This document shows positions 45,645 to 56,484 of a DNA stretch of 64,000 nucleotides, piece after piece. The first letter of the stretch is position 1. Every line of letters begins with the position of its first letter. The DNA lies in the NCBI GenBank assembly GCA_951804985.1, contig OX638136.1, positions 9,675,852 through 9,739,851 of the forward strand, read 5' to 3'. A program made the position numbers and the translations under genes. The notes under the pieces are model-generated. The model made no database searches. It saw nothing but the letters and a program-made list of their open reading frames with translations, and had not been told where the DNA came from. The stretch is from Dryomyza anilis. Lineage: Eukaryota > Arthropoda > Insecta > Diptera > Dryomyzidae.

Positions 45645-46465
45645 TATTACAGGTAGATAACCTATCCTATCTAAATTTAACCCAAATAGTGTTAAATTCA
45701 CTATCTGACACACTATGTTGTTGCTGCAACTGGTAAACAACGTCACTGCGAATATATAAGGCGAGACCCCTATGGGCAGAAAACAATGGCAGTAGGTGAT
45801 AACCAGGTATGTGAAAATCCTGTGGGTCTGCACCCTCCCTAACCTGGGTCTCACCTAGTGCCATTATTTGTGGCCTATTGACGGACACATACGCATATAC
45901 AGAAAAGAAATTCGTTCCTAGCCCACGAATGTTGCAAAAATCTATGCGAAAGTTTTGCGACATTTTTTCTATTGGGCGAGTTAAAAAAAAACAAACATTC
46001 TAATAGCGGGCGGCAGTTGAGACGAACAGCGAGAGCGTAAGCTAAACAGTGGTGAGTGTTAGGCCTTCACCACTGTCTTCGTTACGCACTCTTGCAGTCT
46101 CAGCTACGCACGCAGTTAGCGTGGAGTAGGATGGGGAAGGGACAGAAAACGAAAAAACACGTTGCGTTGGCAATTGCAAATAACGACGGCGGCAGAAGTG
46201 CTGGGGACTGGCAATGCAGCGAAACTGGTTTTGTGTTGTTGTTGTTTTTGTTATGTTTAATTATTATGCGCGCTGTAATTGATTTTATTGTTTATTATTT
46301 CTATTGTTTTTATTGCATGTTTTATTTTATTTAATTCTAATTATTTATTTAATACGCTGGACGACACTTAGATCATAACTTTGCACGACACGACAAACAC
46401 CAAAACAGACTCGACGGACAATAATATACGAATTTTAATAAGAGGACGACGCGACACGTCCGTCC
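45645..46465 (-). pseudogene. LINE-2 5' part, second copy (X2)
   Basis: Covers the LINE-2 5' UTR and the N-terminal part of the endonuclease (ORF 45963-45667; FCNIRGLGTNFFS, HRGLALYIRSDVV). It keeps the ~43 bases lost from X1 and lacks ~26 bases of 5' UTR near 46160. It ends with GTCC (46462-46465), the target duplication of A2. Confidence 0.85.
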
Positions 46466-46470
46466 TGTTG

Positions 46471-47000
46471 CCATGGGTGCCATGAAAAAGGGGCCAGTCT
46501 GTTCATTTTGCACAATAACAGGACACACAAGGGATGACTGTTATTTGCGAAAAAATACACCATTTTGCAGAGAATGCGAGAAATACGGACATGAATCGAG
46601 TTGGAGATGTGGATCAAATAGACTGGAAGAACGCCAGGAGAACCAACAACAACCATTTCAGAATCAGCAGTACCAAGGGGGTTATAGAGGACTTCAGAAT
46701 AACGGCTATCAACACCAACAGCAGCAAAATCAGAATCCGCAAGACAGCAATACTCGTAATAATAGAAATAATAATATTAATAATGGTAATGAAAATAATA
46801 GAAATAATAATCCGTTTAGAAATAACAATAGTAATAACAATAACGAACCTAATAGAACATACAGAAATAATAGGGCATGTTATGGGTGTGGTCAAGTCGG
46901 CCATATGATAGCGGATTGCCACGCCAAGAAAAATGTTGTGCAAAACAGTAGTAATGCTCACAATAGGGGAAACTACCACGGGCCCAGCCAAGGCCAATAA
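46471..47000 (+). pseudogene. gag: Gag C-terminal fragment of A2
   Basis: About 175 codons with the same three zinc knuckles as A1 (CSFCTITGHTRDDC, CRECEKYGHESSWRC, CYGCGQVGHMIADC) and the Gln/Asn-rich linker. Everything upstream is deleted. The stop TAA is at 46998-47000. Confidence 0.9.
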
Positions 47001-47012
47001 GCTGGGGTCCCG
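46967..47012 (+). promoter_or_regulatory. Candidate -1 ribosomal frameshift signal (A2)
   Basis: GGGAAAC at 46967-46973 in the G GGA AAC phase, five-base spacer, stem CGGGCCCAGC with GCTGGG-GT-CCCG, gag stop in the loop. Only the loop differs from A1 by one base. Confidence 0.8.
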
Positions 47013-47644
47013 TTAACATTAGTAAAGTTAGGTCAAAGGTAGAAATAGTGGATCATACACCAAGGCAGCCTGTGATCACATTTGCTACCGCAGCTTCAAA
47101 TAACAACCAAAAAATCGTGGGGGAAAATATCGTTCATCAAACGTCGAGAGTGACCGTTGATACATATGTTGAGCCACCGTGTTTGGTCTGTAAGGAGAAG
47201 TTGAAAGAGGAAAAAATGGGTGAAAATATTGTTCATCAAACGTCGGGAGTGACCGTTGATACATATGTTGAGCCACCGTGTTTGGTTTGTAATTCAGTAG
47301 TAGGATTATTAGTTTATATCATACACTTTATAGGTATTGTGTCGATTACACTGGGGAACAAAATAATAAAATTAGCAGAATATGAAAAGTATAAGGGAAC
47401 CTTTGGAGAGGAAGCAGTAGGGTATAAAGTAAAAAACATATTATCAAGAATATCAAAAAGTTTTGAAAATTTCGTAATAGAATATGATAAGAAGATTAGA
47501 TGTCATATGAGTGAGTTTAGTAAAAGAAAGAATCGTATAATATGCAGTAGGCAGGGTGACTATTTCAAACTACCTAATGTAAGTGATGTTTCATCGAAGT
47601 ACCTTGTGAGGATGCTAAAAATGGAAAACTCATATTACTGGTAG
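46973..47644 (+). pseudogene. pol: Pol N-terminal part of A2
   Basis: Open in the -1 frame from the slippery site to 47644. It carries the duplicated phrase HQTS.VTVDTYVEPPCLVC (near 47133 and 47232), a hydrophobic stretch VVGLLVYIIHFIGIVSITLG (near 47296-47355) and a basic region. A one-base loss near 47590 (GATGTTTCATCG against GATGTTTTCATCG in A1) shifts the frame just before the protease. A1 is intact at that point but shifted near 6675, so the lesions are independent. Confidence 0.85.
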
Positions 47645-49887
47645 ATTCGGGAGCAGATGCTAGTATAGTAAAGGATGGTTCGATGATACGACTTCCGGGT
47701 TTTGATAAAAATACTCAGAAGGACTTTAGTGGTGCTTTTGGGGGATGCGTAAGGACTTTAGGGACAATAAATATTCAGCACAATAGTATAGAGTGGTTCT
47801 GTTTAAAGATGCATGTAGTGGCACTTGAACAAGGAATACCCGCTGATGGAATAATAGGACGAGATAATATATGGAATAGGTCCATAATAAATGCCATAGA
47901 TAAGAAGTTAATATTTTATGATCAAGATAAAAACAATACTATACAACTACCCATGAGGACACGGGCAGACATGGAAAATATTTTTCTAAATCAGGAATTA
48001 AAAGTAGAACCTAGAACCGCAAAGATAGTATCATTACGTTTAAAAACAAAAATTCCAATCGTCTTAATACATAAACAAGAAATTTGTCCAGGAGTATATT
48101 TGGGCGAAAGCATATCGAATGTTAGCAAAAATAGAGTTTATGTGTCCGTATTAAATGCTACAGAAAAAGAATTTATAATAGACAGTGCTTTTAAACCAAA
48201 ATTCTCGAATTTCAATCAGTATAAGGAATCGGATACCAACAATTCTACAATAAATAGCATAAATTCAGTAAACATTACGAACAGAATTAACAAATTATTA
48301 GAGGAAATAAAAATTGACGGAACCTTGAATAAAGACGAAATTACATCTTTACAAAATCTGTGTATTTCGTATCATGATGTTTTTCATTTAGATGGCGATG
48401 AATTAACATACACGCCAGTACTTAAACATGAAATAATAACACAGTGGAACCAACCACCAATCAATCAAAAGCAATACAAATTGCCACACACACATAGAGA
48501 TGAAATCAACAGACAGGTTAGTAAAATGTTGGATGACGGCATTATATCGCCAAGCATATCACCCTGGAATTCACCGATGTTGCTAGTTCCTAAGAAGAGC
48601 GGCAAGGACGGTAACAAAAATTGGAGGCTAGTTATCGATTTCCGTAAATTAAACGATGTGACAATTAAACAGGTATTTCCGATTCCTCGAATAGACGAAA
48701 TATTAGACCAATTAGGTCACAGTCGCTATTTTTCAACTTTAGACTTGGCAAGTGGTTATCATCAGGTACTAGTTGAAGAAGGGGATAAGGAAAAAACAGC
48801 TTTTAGTACAGGTCTTGGTCATTTCGAGTTTAACAGAATGCCTTTTGGTTTAACAGGGGCTCCAGCCACTTTCCAAAGAATAATGAATCACATATTAACA
48901 GGTTTACAGGGTATCGATTGCTTTGTTTATCTTGATGATATAGTGGTGTACGGAAAGAATTTAGCTGAACATGAGTTTAGGTTGAGTAGAGTATTGCAGA
49001 AATTAAGGGAACACAATCTAAAATGAAATACAGAAAAATGCCAGTTTTTGCGTCGCGAAGTTGTCTATTTAGGACATAAATGTTCGGAACTAGGTGCTCT
49101 GCCAGACCCCTCAAAGGTTGAATGCGTGAAAAATATTCCGGTGCCAAGAAATAAAAAAGAAGTGCAAGCGTTTTTGGGATTAATTAATTATTACAGAAAA
49201 TTCATAAATAATATGGCAAAATTATCACTACCAATTAATAAGTTACTTAGAAAGGATGTTAAATTCAATTAGACAGACGATTGTCAAAATTCATTTATTA
49301 AACTAAAGGAATCAATAATTTCACCACCCATTCTCGCATATCCAGATTTTACAAAACCTTTTTTACTTACAACAGATGCAAGTAACGAAGCAATAGGTGC
49401 GGTACTGTCACAAGGCAAAGTAGGGAGCGACCGACCAATAGCATTTGCTAGTAGGGCCTTAAATGGAGCAGAAAAAAATTACTCCACCATTGAAAAGGAA
49501 TTTTTAGCTATAGTCTGGGCAACAAAAATTTTTAAAGCTTATCTTCTAGGCCGACATTTTCAAATTTATACAGATCATCAACCATTACGTAGCACAGCAA
49601 ATCTCAAAGATCAGACATCAAGGTTAGCCCGTTTCAGGCATAAATTATCAGAATATGATTACGAAATATCTTACAAACCAGGTAAACAGAATTTGAGCGT
49701 AGATGCTTTAAGTAGAATTCCACATCCAGAACCAGATATTACTGCGGTCCAAACACGGTCTAAGACCACACAGAATAAATTAGATAATCAAACTTCAAAA
49801 AACAAACAACAGGTGAGCACGCCAGTACTGGATGAAATAACAACAGATACCAAGAACGAATTAAACTCAAGTCTACTATTAAATTAA
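47600..49887 (+). pseudogene. pol: Protease, reverse transcriptase and RNase H of A2
   Basis: Protease LVDSGADAS (near 47638), GIIGRDNIW, then the linker missing from A1 (48001-48523), RT with LVIDFRKLND, FSTLDLASGYHQ and FVYLDDIVVYG (near 48925). Stops: TGA at 49024-49026 and TAG at 49270-49272, each a single-codon change relative to A1 or family C. RNase H motifs [16 protein letters not shown] and YTDHQPLR follow. The frame ends at 49887 where 20-30 bases are altered before the integrase. Confidence 0.9.
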
Positions 49888-50926
49888 ATTAATAGCTGTT
49901 ATAAAAGACTTTCATGACTCAGCATTAGGAGGTCACCAGGGCGCAGTGAAAACATATCTTAGAATCAGAAAACAATTTAAGTGGAAAGGTATGCAGAAAC
50001 AAATAAAAGATTACGTTAAGAATTGTCAAAAATGCCAAGTAAATAAAAGTTCTAGGCTTACTAAAATGCCAATGGTTTTAACTGATACGCCTGTACGACC
50101 ATTCGATAAAGTATACATGGATCTTGTAGGTATTTTACCGGAAACTATATCTGGAAATAAATATATATTAACTTTTCAAGATGATTTTTCAAAATATATG
50201 TGCTGCGTAGCTATCCCAGACGCAGAAGCAAGCACTGTAGCAAAAGCATTTTACGACGAAATTATTACAAGACATAACATACCAAAAGTATTGATAACCG
50301 ACAATGGTTCAAATTTTGTTTCAAAATTATTTTCGGACACGTGTAAATTGTTAGGAATTAAAAAGTTACATATTACGCCATATCATCCACAGGCCAACGG
50401 CTCTTTGGAACGAAGCCACCGACCATTAGCAGAGTATTTACGAAGTTTTGCGAAAGAGGATGGATCAAACTGGGACCAGTGGTTAAATACAGCAATGCAT
50501 GTACACAATAATACAATGCATATGTCCACCGGGCAAACGCCTTTCCGTACTTTATACGGTTACGATTTTGAAATGCCAACCAATCTTAAACGCAAATGCT
50601 CACCAGTATATAATACCGATGATTGCAACAAGCTATTAAAATACCAAATTCAACGCACACACGAAATCGTGCGACAAAATCAAGCCAGTGCCAAAGAAAA
50701 ATCTAAGCAAAGCTATGATAGCTCAGTACACCCAATAATTTTCAAAATAGGCGATAAAATTTTACTAAAAAATCAAAATAGGAAAAATAAATTTTCACCA
50801 GTTTGGGTAGGACCCTACGAGGTACTTTCAATAATAAGCCCTGTAACGACTGAGATTTGTATCAAGGGTAAAGGGAAAAAATTTCATAATAATTTGTTAA
50901 AAGCATACAACAGTATAGTTACGTAG
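49888..50926 (+). CDS. pol: Integrase of A2 (core and C-terminus open)
   Basis: Part of Pol, normally released by the protease. Open frame with the second half of the HHCC domain (GGHQGAVKTYLRIRKQF ... NCQKCQ), catalytic Asp in YMDLVGILP, Asp in ITDNGSNF, Glu in HPQANGSLERSH, and the C-terminal NRKNKFSPVWVGPYEVLS region. Unlike A1 it has no frameshift near 50545. There is no natural start codon; the upstream junction is broken. TAG at 50924-50926. Confidence 0.88.
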
Positions 50927-52086
50927 AATGAAATAAACACTGTCTGCAACAAGAACCAATAATTTTTAACATCATTGAAATAAAGTCAAATAGTTAGTGC
51001 AGGACAGAATAGCTAAGTATTACATATTGAAATTAAATTGAAACTACAAAATAAATAAAGAATAGAGAAAAACTATATATTTTTTTAAATGTAGATATTA
51101 AATAAATTAATTTTAAATAATTTATAAAATCCAAAAAATTTCATGTAATATTGCCAAAATACAAATCGCAGAGAAAAATAGCTATGTATTAATTGAAGAT
51201 GACAAGCATTGAATATAAACAAATAAAAAAATCAAATTTTGCAAGGTATAAAAATTACGTTGTCATTAAAATTGTGATAGGTCAGTACCTACCTCAATGG
51301 CATTTTAAACAAAAAGATTCATTGCGCATAGAGCGCAATGCTCCCAGCTCATATTAATATAGAAGGCTTGAATATATTCATATGCTAAACGATTAAATGC
51401 ACTTCAGCACTTTACAGGCAGAAGCCACTAACGTACTGGAACTGAAACGAGATACGGTAGTGCAGCGACAAAACTGCCTAATATTTTTTATCATTAACAT
51501 AATTTTCATTCATGAAACTAAATATATTAATGCAGATATGCGTTAATATAGCAAACTAACAAACTAACAAACGTTTTAAATTCATCATTACACGGTAATG
51601 AAAATAAATAAGTTGTTAATAAATATTTAAGTTGTTAATAAATATTTAACAACTTAATATAGCAAATACATTTATGTAATGCTAAGAAGTCGCGCGCGCT
51701 TATTTCTTAATATTTAAAAAAAAATTATTAGTTGGTGCATGAATAAATAGCTGAGTATTGTTGAATATGACTAGCATTTAACCATGTACTACTGGGACTC
51801 TAAATAAAACAATTTGTATTGCAATAATGCAGAAACATATCCAAACATATATGTTTCTAAACAAAATCATATAGTAAATGTTGACACATATGTAAATTAA
51901 CTATTATAACTAATTAAGGTATAATTATGGCCATAGCCTTAACAGGATGTATTAAGGTAAAATAAGAAATATTTATAAGAAAACTATATGATATGATCAA
52001 GGATTCCATTAAATATGTAAAAAAAAAAAAAATGGAATTTCTTCTCTTTCTCTTTACGATAGGCAATAAAGAGCGAAACCAATATA
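50927..52086 (+). other. pol-env spacer of A2
   Basis: AT-rich non-coding, homologous to 10016-11205 with indels (for example a shortened segment near 51235 and a small duplication of GTTGTTAATAAATATTTAA near 51613-51648). No ORF. Confidence 0.55.
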
Positions 52087-54180
52087 ATGATTAGAATTGT
52101 CACACTGGTCCTGATGCTGGCAGCCAATGAAGCAGTCAACATCACACAGACATCAATTAATGATACAAGATTATTCTTTGAGAAGACAACCGATGCTTTG
52201 TTCTACAATGATGAATGGACGATAGTAGCCAAGTTTAAACCGCTACAACTGAACGATTTCCTGGAGCTGACAAACAAATACATAATCACGGCAAACACAA
52301 TGAGCGAACAAATGAGCACCAATGTAAACGGACCCAGCATAAAAAGATCATGTATAGCAGCAACACGGGAGACCACGGCAATAATAGCCACACTACAGAA
52401 AAATGAAGAAATTATTAAGCGCACAATAAAGAGTAACCGACAAAAGAGATCACTCAATTTCATTGGAGAAGGATTCAACTGGGCTTTTGGACTGATGGAC
52501 AATAATAAAAGAGAAACTATCTATAAACACCTGAATAATATTGATGAAAATTAACATAAAACATACGAAATAATGAAAAGACAAATTACGGTGATTTCAT
52601 CAAATTATAACAAGATAGCAGAACCCTTACTGAATTCCTTGAAGGAAGTCGAAAATCTACAAAATGTGTTAAACATAACAATAAGAACACAAAAATACAT
52701 AAATGAAAAAATAAACCAACAAGTTAGTCATTTACTATTCATGATGGATACCTTGGAAATTCAATCTACAATTAATGCAAACCTAATCGAAATTCCAGGA
52801 CAACAGCAGATGGAAATGGCAATCATAGATGATCTATACAAGGGACGATTACACCCGACAATTATAGACCAGAGCGAGTTAGATGAAATGCTGACTAGTC
52901 TCCCGTTAAGAGGAAAGGCGAAGTGGTTCATACAAAAATCATTCGAAATGCACCGTGCATCAACAGTACGAGTTTTCCCAGACACAGACGGCCTAATAAT
53001 AGTCATCAAGACACCACTACCTGATGATTTGTTGTTCACATTATATAGAATTTACCCAATACCCACAAATATTAATGAAGAATGGGATGCATTGGTTAAA
53101 ACAACATATGACTACATATCAGAAGCAGAAGACCGGACCAAATACATAGGTCTATCGAATGAAGATCACAGCAAATGCATTTTGGTTAGCCAACATACGG
53201 ACAAAGAAATTACACTATGCAAACGTCCAGGAACCATGCTAACAACTAGCAACACACTATGTGAAGTCGCGCTGATTCAACACAGAACAGATATTAAAGA
53301 TACCTGTGAACATGTTGCAATCAAAAGGAGTTCTGGCCTAGTAGTTAAACTATGGACACCAAACACATGGTTGTATAAATTCAATACACCAGCCTTTTTC
53401 GAAGCAGTTTGTGGGTCAACTATAGCCACATTGACACTATCCGGCCTGGTTTGGATGTCCATAAATGAAGCTTGCAACATACACAACAAAGAAATGATAC
53501 TGCCATACGAGTTTACACATCAAAGCATTAGGAATATAACATACAAGAAGGAAGAACATACGGTTATGATAGAAAATTTACAAGGCAATTGGTCATCATT
53601 ATCATATTCAAATATATCACAAACATCGTTACCGATCTTGGTGTCAGATCACAGCAAAATAAGAGCAGCATTAAGAGATGGGCATCGTGATTTCGACGAA
53701 ATATTACTACAATTAACTGATAACCAGGAACGCAAAGAATTACTTAATCGTCAAAATGAAATAACGAAAACCGGTATGTCGTACGGCATATTAATGCTGA
53801 TACTAATAATAATAATAGCGGCATATGTATTATACATACATTACTACTCGACAATTAAAAATAAAGCAACAATAAAAGCCGATGAATTTAATACAAATAA
53901 ATCACCAATAGCAACAATAGATGTAGAAGCGGCTAAGAAAAACCTTGAAATGGTGTCAAATACATTTCCCAGCAAGAAATCCCCACTCGAAAAAATCGGT
54001 TCATTGCGGAAATCAACAACGCAGAAACCAAACACCACAACACCCATAGCAAGCCAACGAACGAAGTCACATGAAATAGAAGCCAATACGTCAGAAACAA
54101 CGACAACGCATCGAACTACTACCGCAGAACAACAGCAGTCAGCAACGAAAACATCGGGACCAGGTTTTTATTATATATAA
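52087..54180 (+). pseudogene. env: Envelope-like fusion protein of A2 (one internal stop)
   Basis: Errantivirus Env, related to baculovirus F-type fusion proteins, would sit in the membrane. Signal peptide at the ATG (52087), furin-like RQKR (residues 118-121), fusion-peptide-like SLNFIGEGF, then TAA at 52552-52554. Reading continues in the same frame for >535 codons with the ectodomain cysteines, a membrane anchor (GILMLILIIIIAAYVLYI, near 53787-53840) and a ~110-residue Ser/Thr-rich tail. The TAA is also present in A1. No other break was seen in A2. Confidence 0.88.
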
Positions 54181-54407
54181 CTGGCTATTACAACTCTTAA
54201 TTTACTAATATCCATTAAATATTATATAAGTAAAGATCATAACTTCATAACTAATAGAACTTAACGTAATTTATACCACATAAAACAATGTAAAAAGAAA
54301 AAACTATTATTCTTTTTAATAATAATTTTCTCTTCAGAAATAATTAAAATAATACAAAAAAAAAAAAACTATTATTCTTCTTAATAATAATATTTTTTTT
54401 TTTCAAT
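54181..54407 (+). other. env-LTR interval of A2
   Basis: AT-rich 3' non-coding part with two similar blocks (ACTATTATTCTT...TTAATAATAAT), repeated in every unit of the tandem array. Confidence 0.6.
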
Positions 54408-54420
54408 AAGGGGGGAGGTA
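54408..54420 (+). promoter_or_regulatory. Polypurine tract of A2
   Basis: AAGGGGGGAGGTA immediately before the 3' LTR. The same tract precedes the LTRs at 58671 and 63100. Confidence 0.85.
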
Positions 54421-55019
54421 TGTTGTGTATCATAATCGTAGAGTTCACAACGTACATATGATCCACTGTTGTGTATCATAATCGTGGAACTTACAGCGTG
54501 CTTATGATCCACAATATAACATAATCAGTATATTTTTCTTTACGGCATACTTTTAGGGTTAAGCATTATGCATGTTAAACACAAACAGCATTTAATTGTA
54601 TTGGCGCACACCGCTTAACATAGCACAGGTATACACGCCCACGTTAAATAGGTCACTCAGATAAACGCTGACTTAGTTATTTTAGAATGATGAAAGTACT
54701 CAATTTATTGTGAAATTATAAATACGCTGACTAAGTTATTTTAGCATGATGAAATTACTCAATTTATTGTGAAATTATAAGAATACGAGGTGTTAAGTAG
54801 AAGTTAAGTATAGACTAAGAATCAATTGTTTTCGATAATCTGAACTGTCTATAAATAAGTGTTAAGTATAAGTGTAACCAACTTTTAAAGCGAAATAAAG
54901 TGTCTTGAAGTAAAAAGACTCGGTTGTTTTAAATAATATAAAGAAAGTAAAAAGGACTCAGTAAGTATAAATAGGATCAAGTTAAAGTCCTTAGAAGAAG
55001 GACCTTTTAAAATACAACA
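54421..55019 (+). repeat. 3' LTR of A2
   Basis: 599 bases, TGTTG to CAACA, followed by the GTCC target duplication. It includes the internal 46- and 59-base tandem repeats and a TATAAATA candidate near the end. Confidence 0.95.
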
Positions 55020-55023
55020 GTCC

Positions 55024-55814
55024 GCCATCAATGCGCTGATGTCTATAAAAACTACAGCGACAGCTTCATTGGAAATAATCCTAAATATACTTCCAATAGA
55101 CTTGTTTATCAAAGGGTCAGCGGCAAAGACTGCACTAAGACTATCTAGACTTCCCACTTTCGGACCAACAAATACGGACATGCAAATATCCTGCAAAACT
55201 TTACCATCACTTATTCCCAAACAGACTATGTAATTCCCTTTATTGACTTTGGAAAAGAAATAAAAACCACCATCCCCATGAGGGAACTATGGACAGAAGA
55301 CAGAGTCATTAGACCAAACGAAACATATGTATACACTGATGGTTCCAAGATGGAAACAGGCACAGGGTGCGGTATATACTGCGAAAAATTAAATATTGAA
55401 AAATCCATCCAAATTAGGGCCGAATGTTCGATATTTCAAGCAGAAATATATGCAGTATCAGAGGCAGCTAGGTTGATAGCGTTTGGGCAATACCAAGAAC
55501 TGATATTACCATCGACAGCCAAGGAACCATCAAAGATTAGGAATTAGATCGGAGGTAGTCAACCGTTGTCGCAGAGAACTCAAGGTTCTCGATTAACAAC
55601 ACTGTTTTAAACTGTGCTGGGTACCAGAACATAACAATATTCCAAGATATGAAAAATCCGACGAACTGGAAAAGAAGTTAGATTACTAGTAGGAATTGCC
55701 ACAGGACATAACACCTTACTATCACATCTTATAAAAATGGGTTTTAGAGAGGGGTCGACCTGTGTAGGTGGACATAGAGGCCGAGGAAAACAGCTATCAC
55801 TTCCTCTGCCAATG
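55024..55814 (+). pseudogene. LINE-1 RNase H region (unit 1)
   Basis: Same content as 43237-44217: RNase H ORF at 55278-55547 (YTDGSKMETGTGCGIYCE). Contains the two deletions private to unit 1. Interrupted by hAT N3 at TCCTACAC. Confidence 0.88.
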
Positions 55815-55822
55815 TCCTACAC

Positions 55823-56244
55823 TAGTGATGCCCAACTCGCCTGCCCGCGGCTGACGGCACGGGCAATCGGGTGCTTTGCGGGGGGTATCTACGGGCAGAA
55901 GTGAGCGGGGTTTGCAACGCAGAAATGAGCGGGGGATTTTAGTGTTGCATTTTTAGAAATTCCGGGAAATTTAAATGTCTATTTAAGAGTAAAATTATTT
56001 GAGATTGGGTTGAAAACATTAACAAACAACAATTAAATTTCCACTCTACTTCAAACATTTTAATTTTTCAGTGCACTTTTTGGGAAACGGTGGCAGCGTG
56101 ATCAACTGAGAGTTTTTGCAGTTCACTCGAACTTATATTCGTTGTGCTCGCTCAAACTCTAACAATTCTCTCACCCTTTCCGCTTCAACGCTGTTGCCCT
56201 CACCCAGCACCTTGCGGGTGCCCTCACCCAGTTGGGCATCCCTA
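55823..56244. mobile_element. hAT-like element N3, short form (unit 1)
   Basis: 422 bases, ends TAGTGATGCCCAACT and (inverse of right end) TAGGGATGCCCAACT, 14 of 15 matching. 8-bp target duplication TCCTACAC at 55815-55822 and 56245-56252. When it is removed the LINE-1 coding frame reads straight through CQCPTL and SIKRNKIL. Confidence 0.9.
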
Positions 56245-56252
56245 TCCTACAC

Positions 56253-56471
56253 TATCGATCAAACGTAACAAAATTCTTAGCTCTTTTTTCTTCCAGGAAA
56301 TAGACGACATCAAGAACAAACATCCGCTAAAAATAATGAAATTCATCCACGCATCTGGACGGACGAAAATGGAAACACGTCCATAGGACACCATATAGAG
56401 GGAACACAATGGATCAACTCTGGTCTAAGTGGTCGACAACACAACGATTGCCGACACCTCAAAACCTAACC
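56253..56471 (+). pseudogene. LINE-1 C-terminus and 3' UTR (unit 1)
   Basis: SIKRNKILSSFFFQEIDDIK and KFIHASGRTKMETRP end the LINE-1 ORF at TAG 56384-56386. A short 3' UTR (GGATCAACTCTGGTCTAAGTG) follows and ends at 56471, adjacent to the 13-base target duplication. Confidence 0.8.
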
Positions 56472-56484
56472 TATTTATATTTTT

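Larger units (their letters stand above)
46466..55019 (+). mobile_element. Ty3/gypsy errantivirus-like element, copy A2 (5' deleted)
   Basis: Flanked by the 4-bp target duplication GTCC (46462-46465 and 55020-55023); the empty site is preserved in X1 (43233-43236). The element starts with only TGTTG of its LTR (46466-46470) and jumps into the zinc-knuckle region of gag, so the 5' LTR, leader and most of gag are deleted. Pol has one frameshift and a few stops, the integrase is open, env is open except for one TAA, and the 3' LTR is complete. Confidence 0.93.
40112..56471 (+). mobile_element. LINE-1: 5'-truncated RNase H-bearing non-LTR retrotransposon, heavily nested
   Basis: Flanked by a 13-base direct duplication TATTTATATTTTT (40099-40111 and 56472-56484), both within antisense C2. 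LINE-1 pieces in order: RT 40140-40746, [LINE-2], thumb/linker and RNase H 43237-44217, [hAT N3, duplication, A2], the second copy of the same part 55024-55814, [hAT N3], C-terminus and 3' UTR 56253-56471. 5' truncation and target duplication are usual for target-primed insertion. RNase H after RT suggests an I/LOA/R1-type clade; exact clade unknown. Confidence 0.8.
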
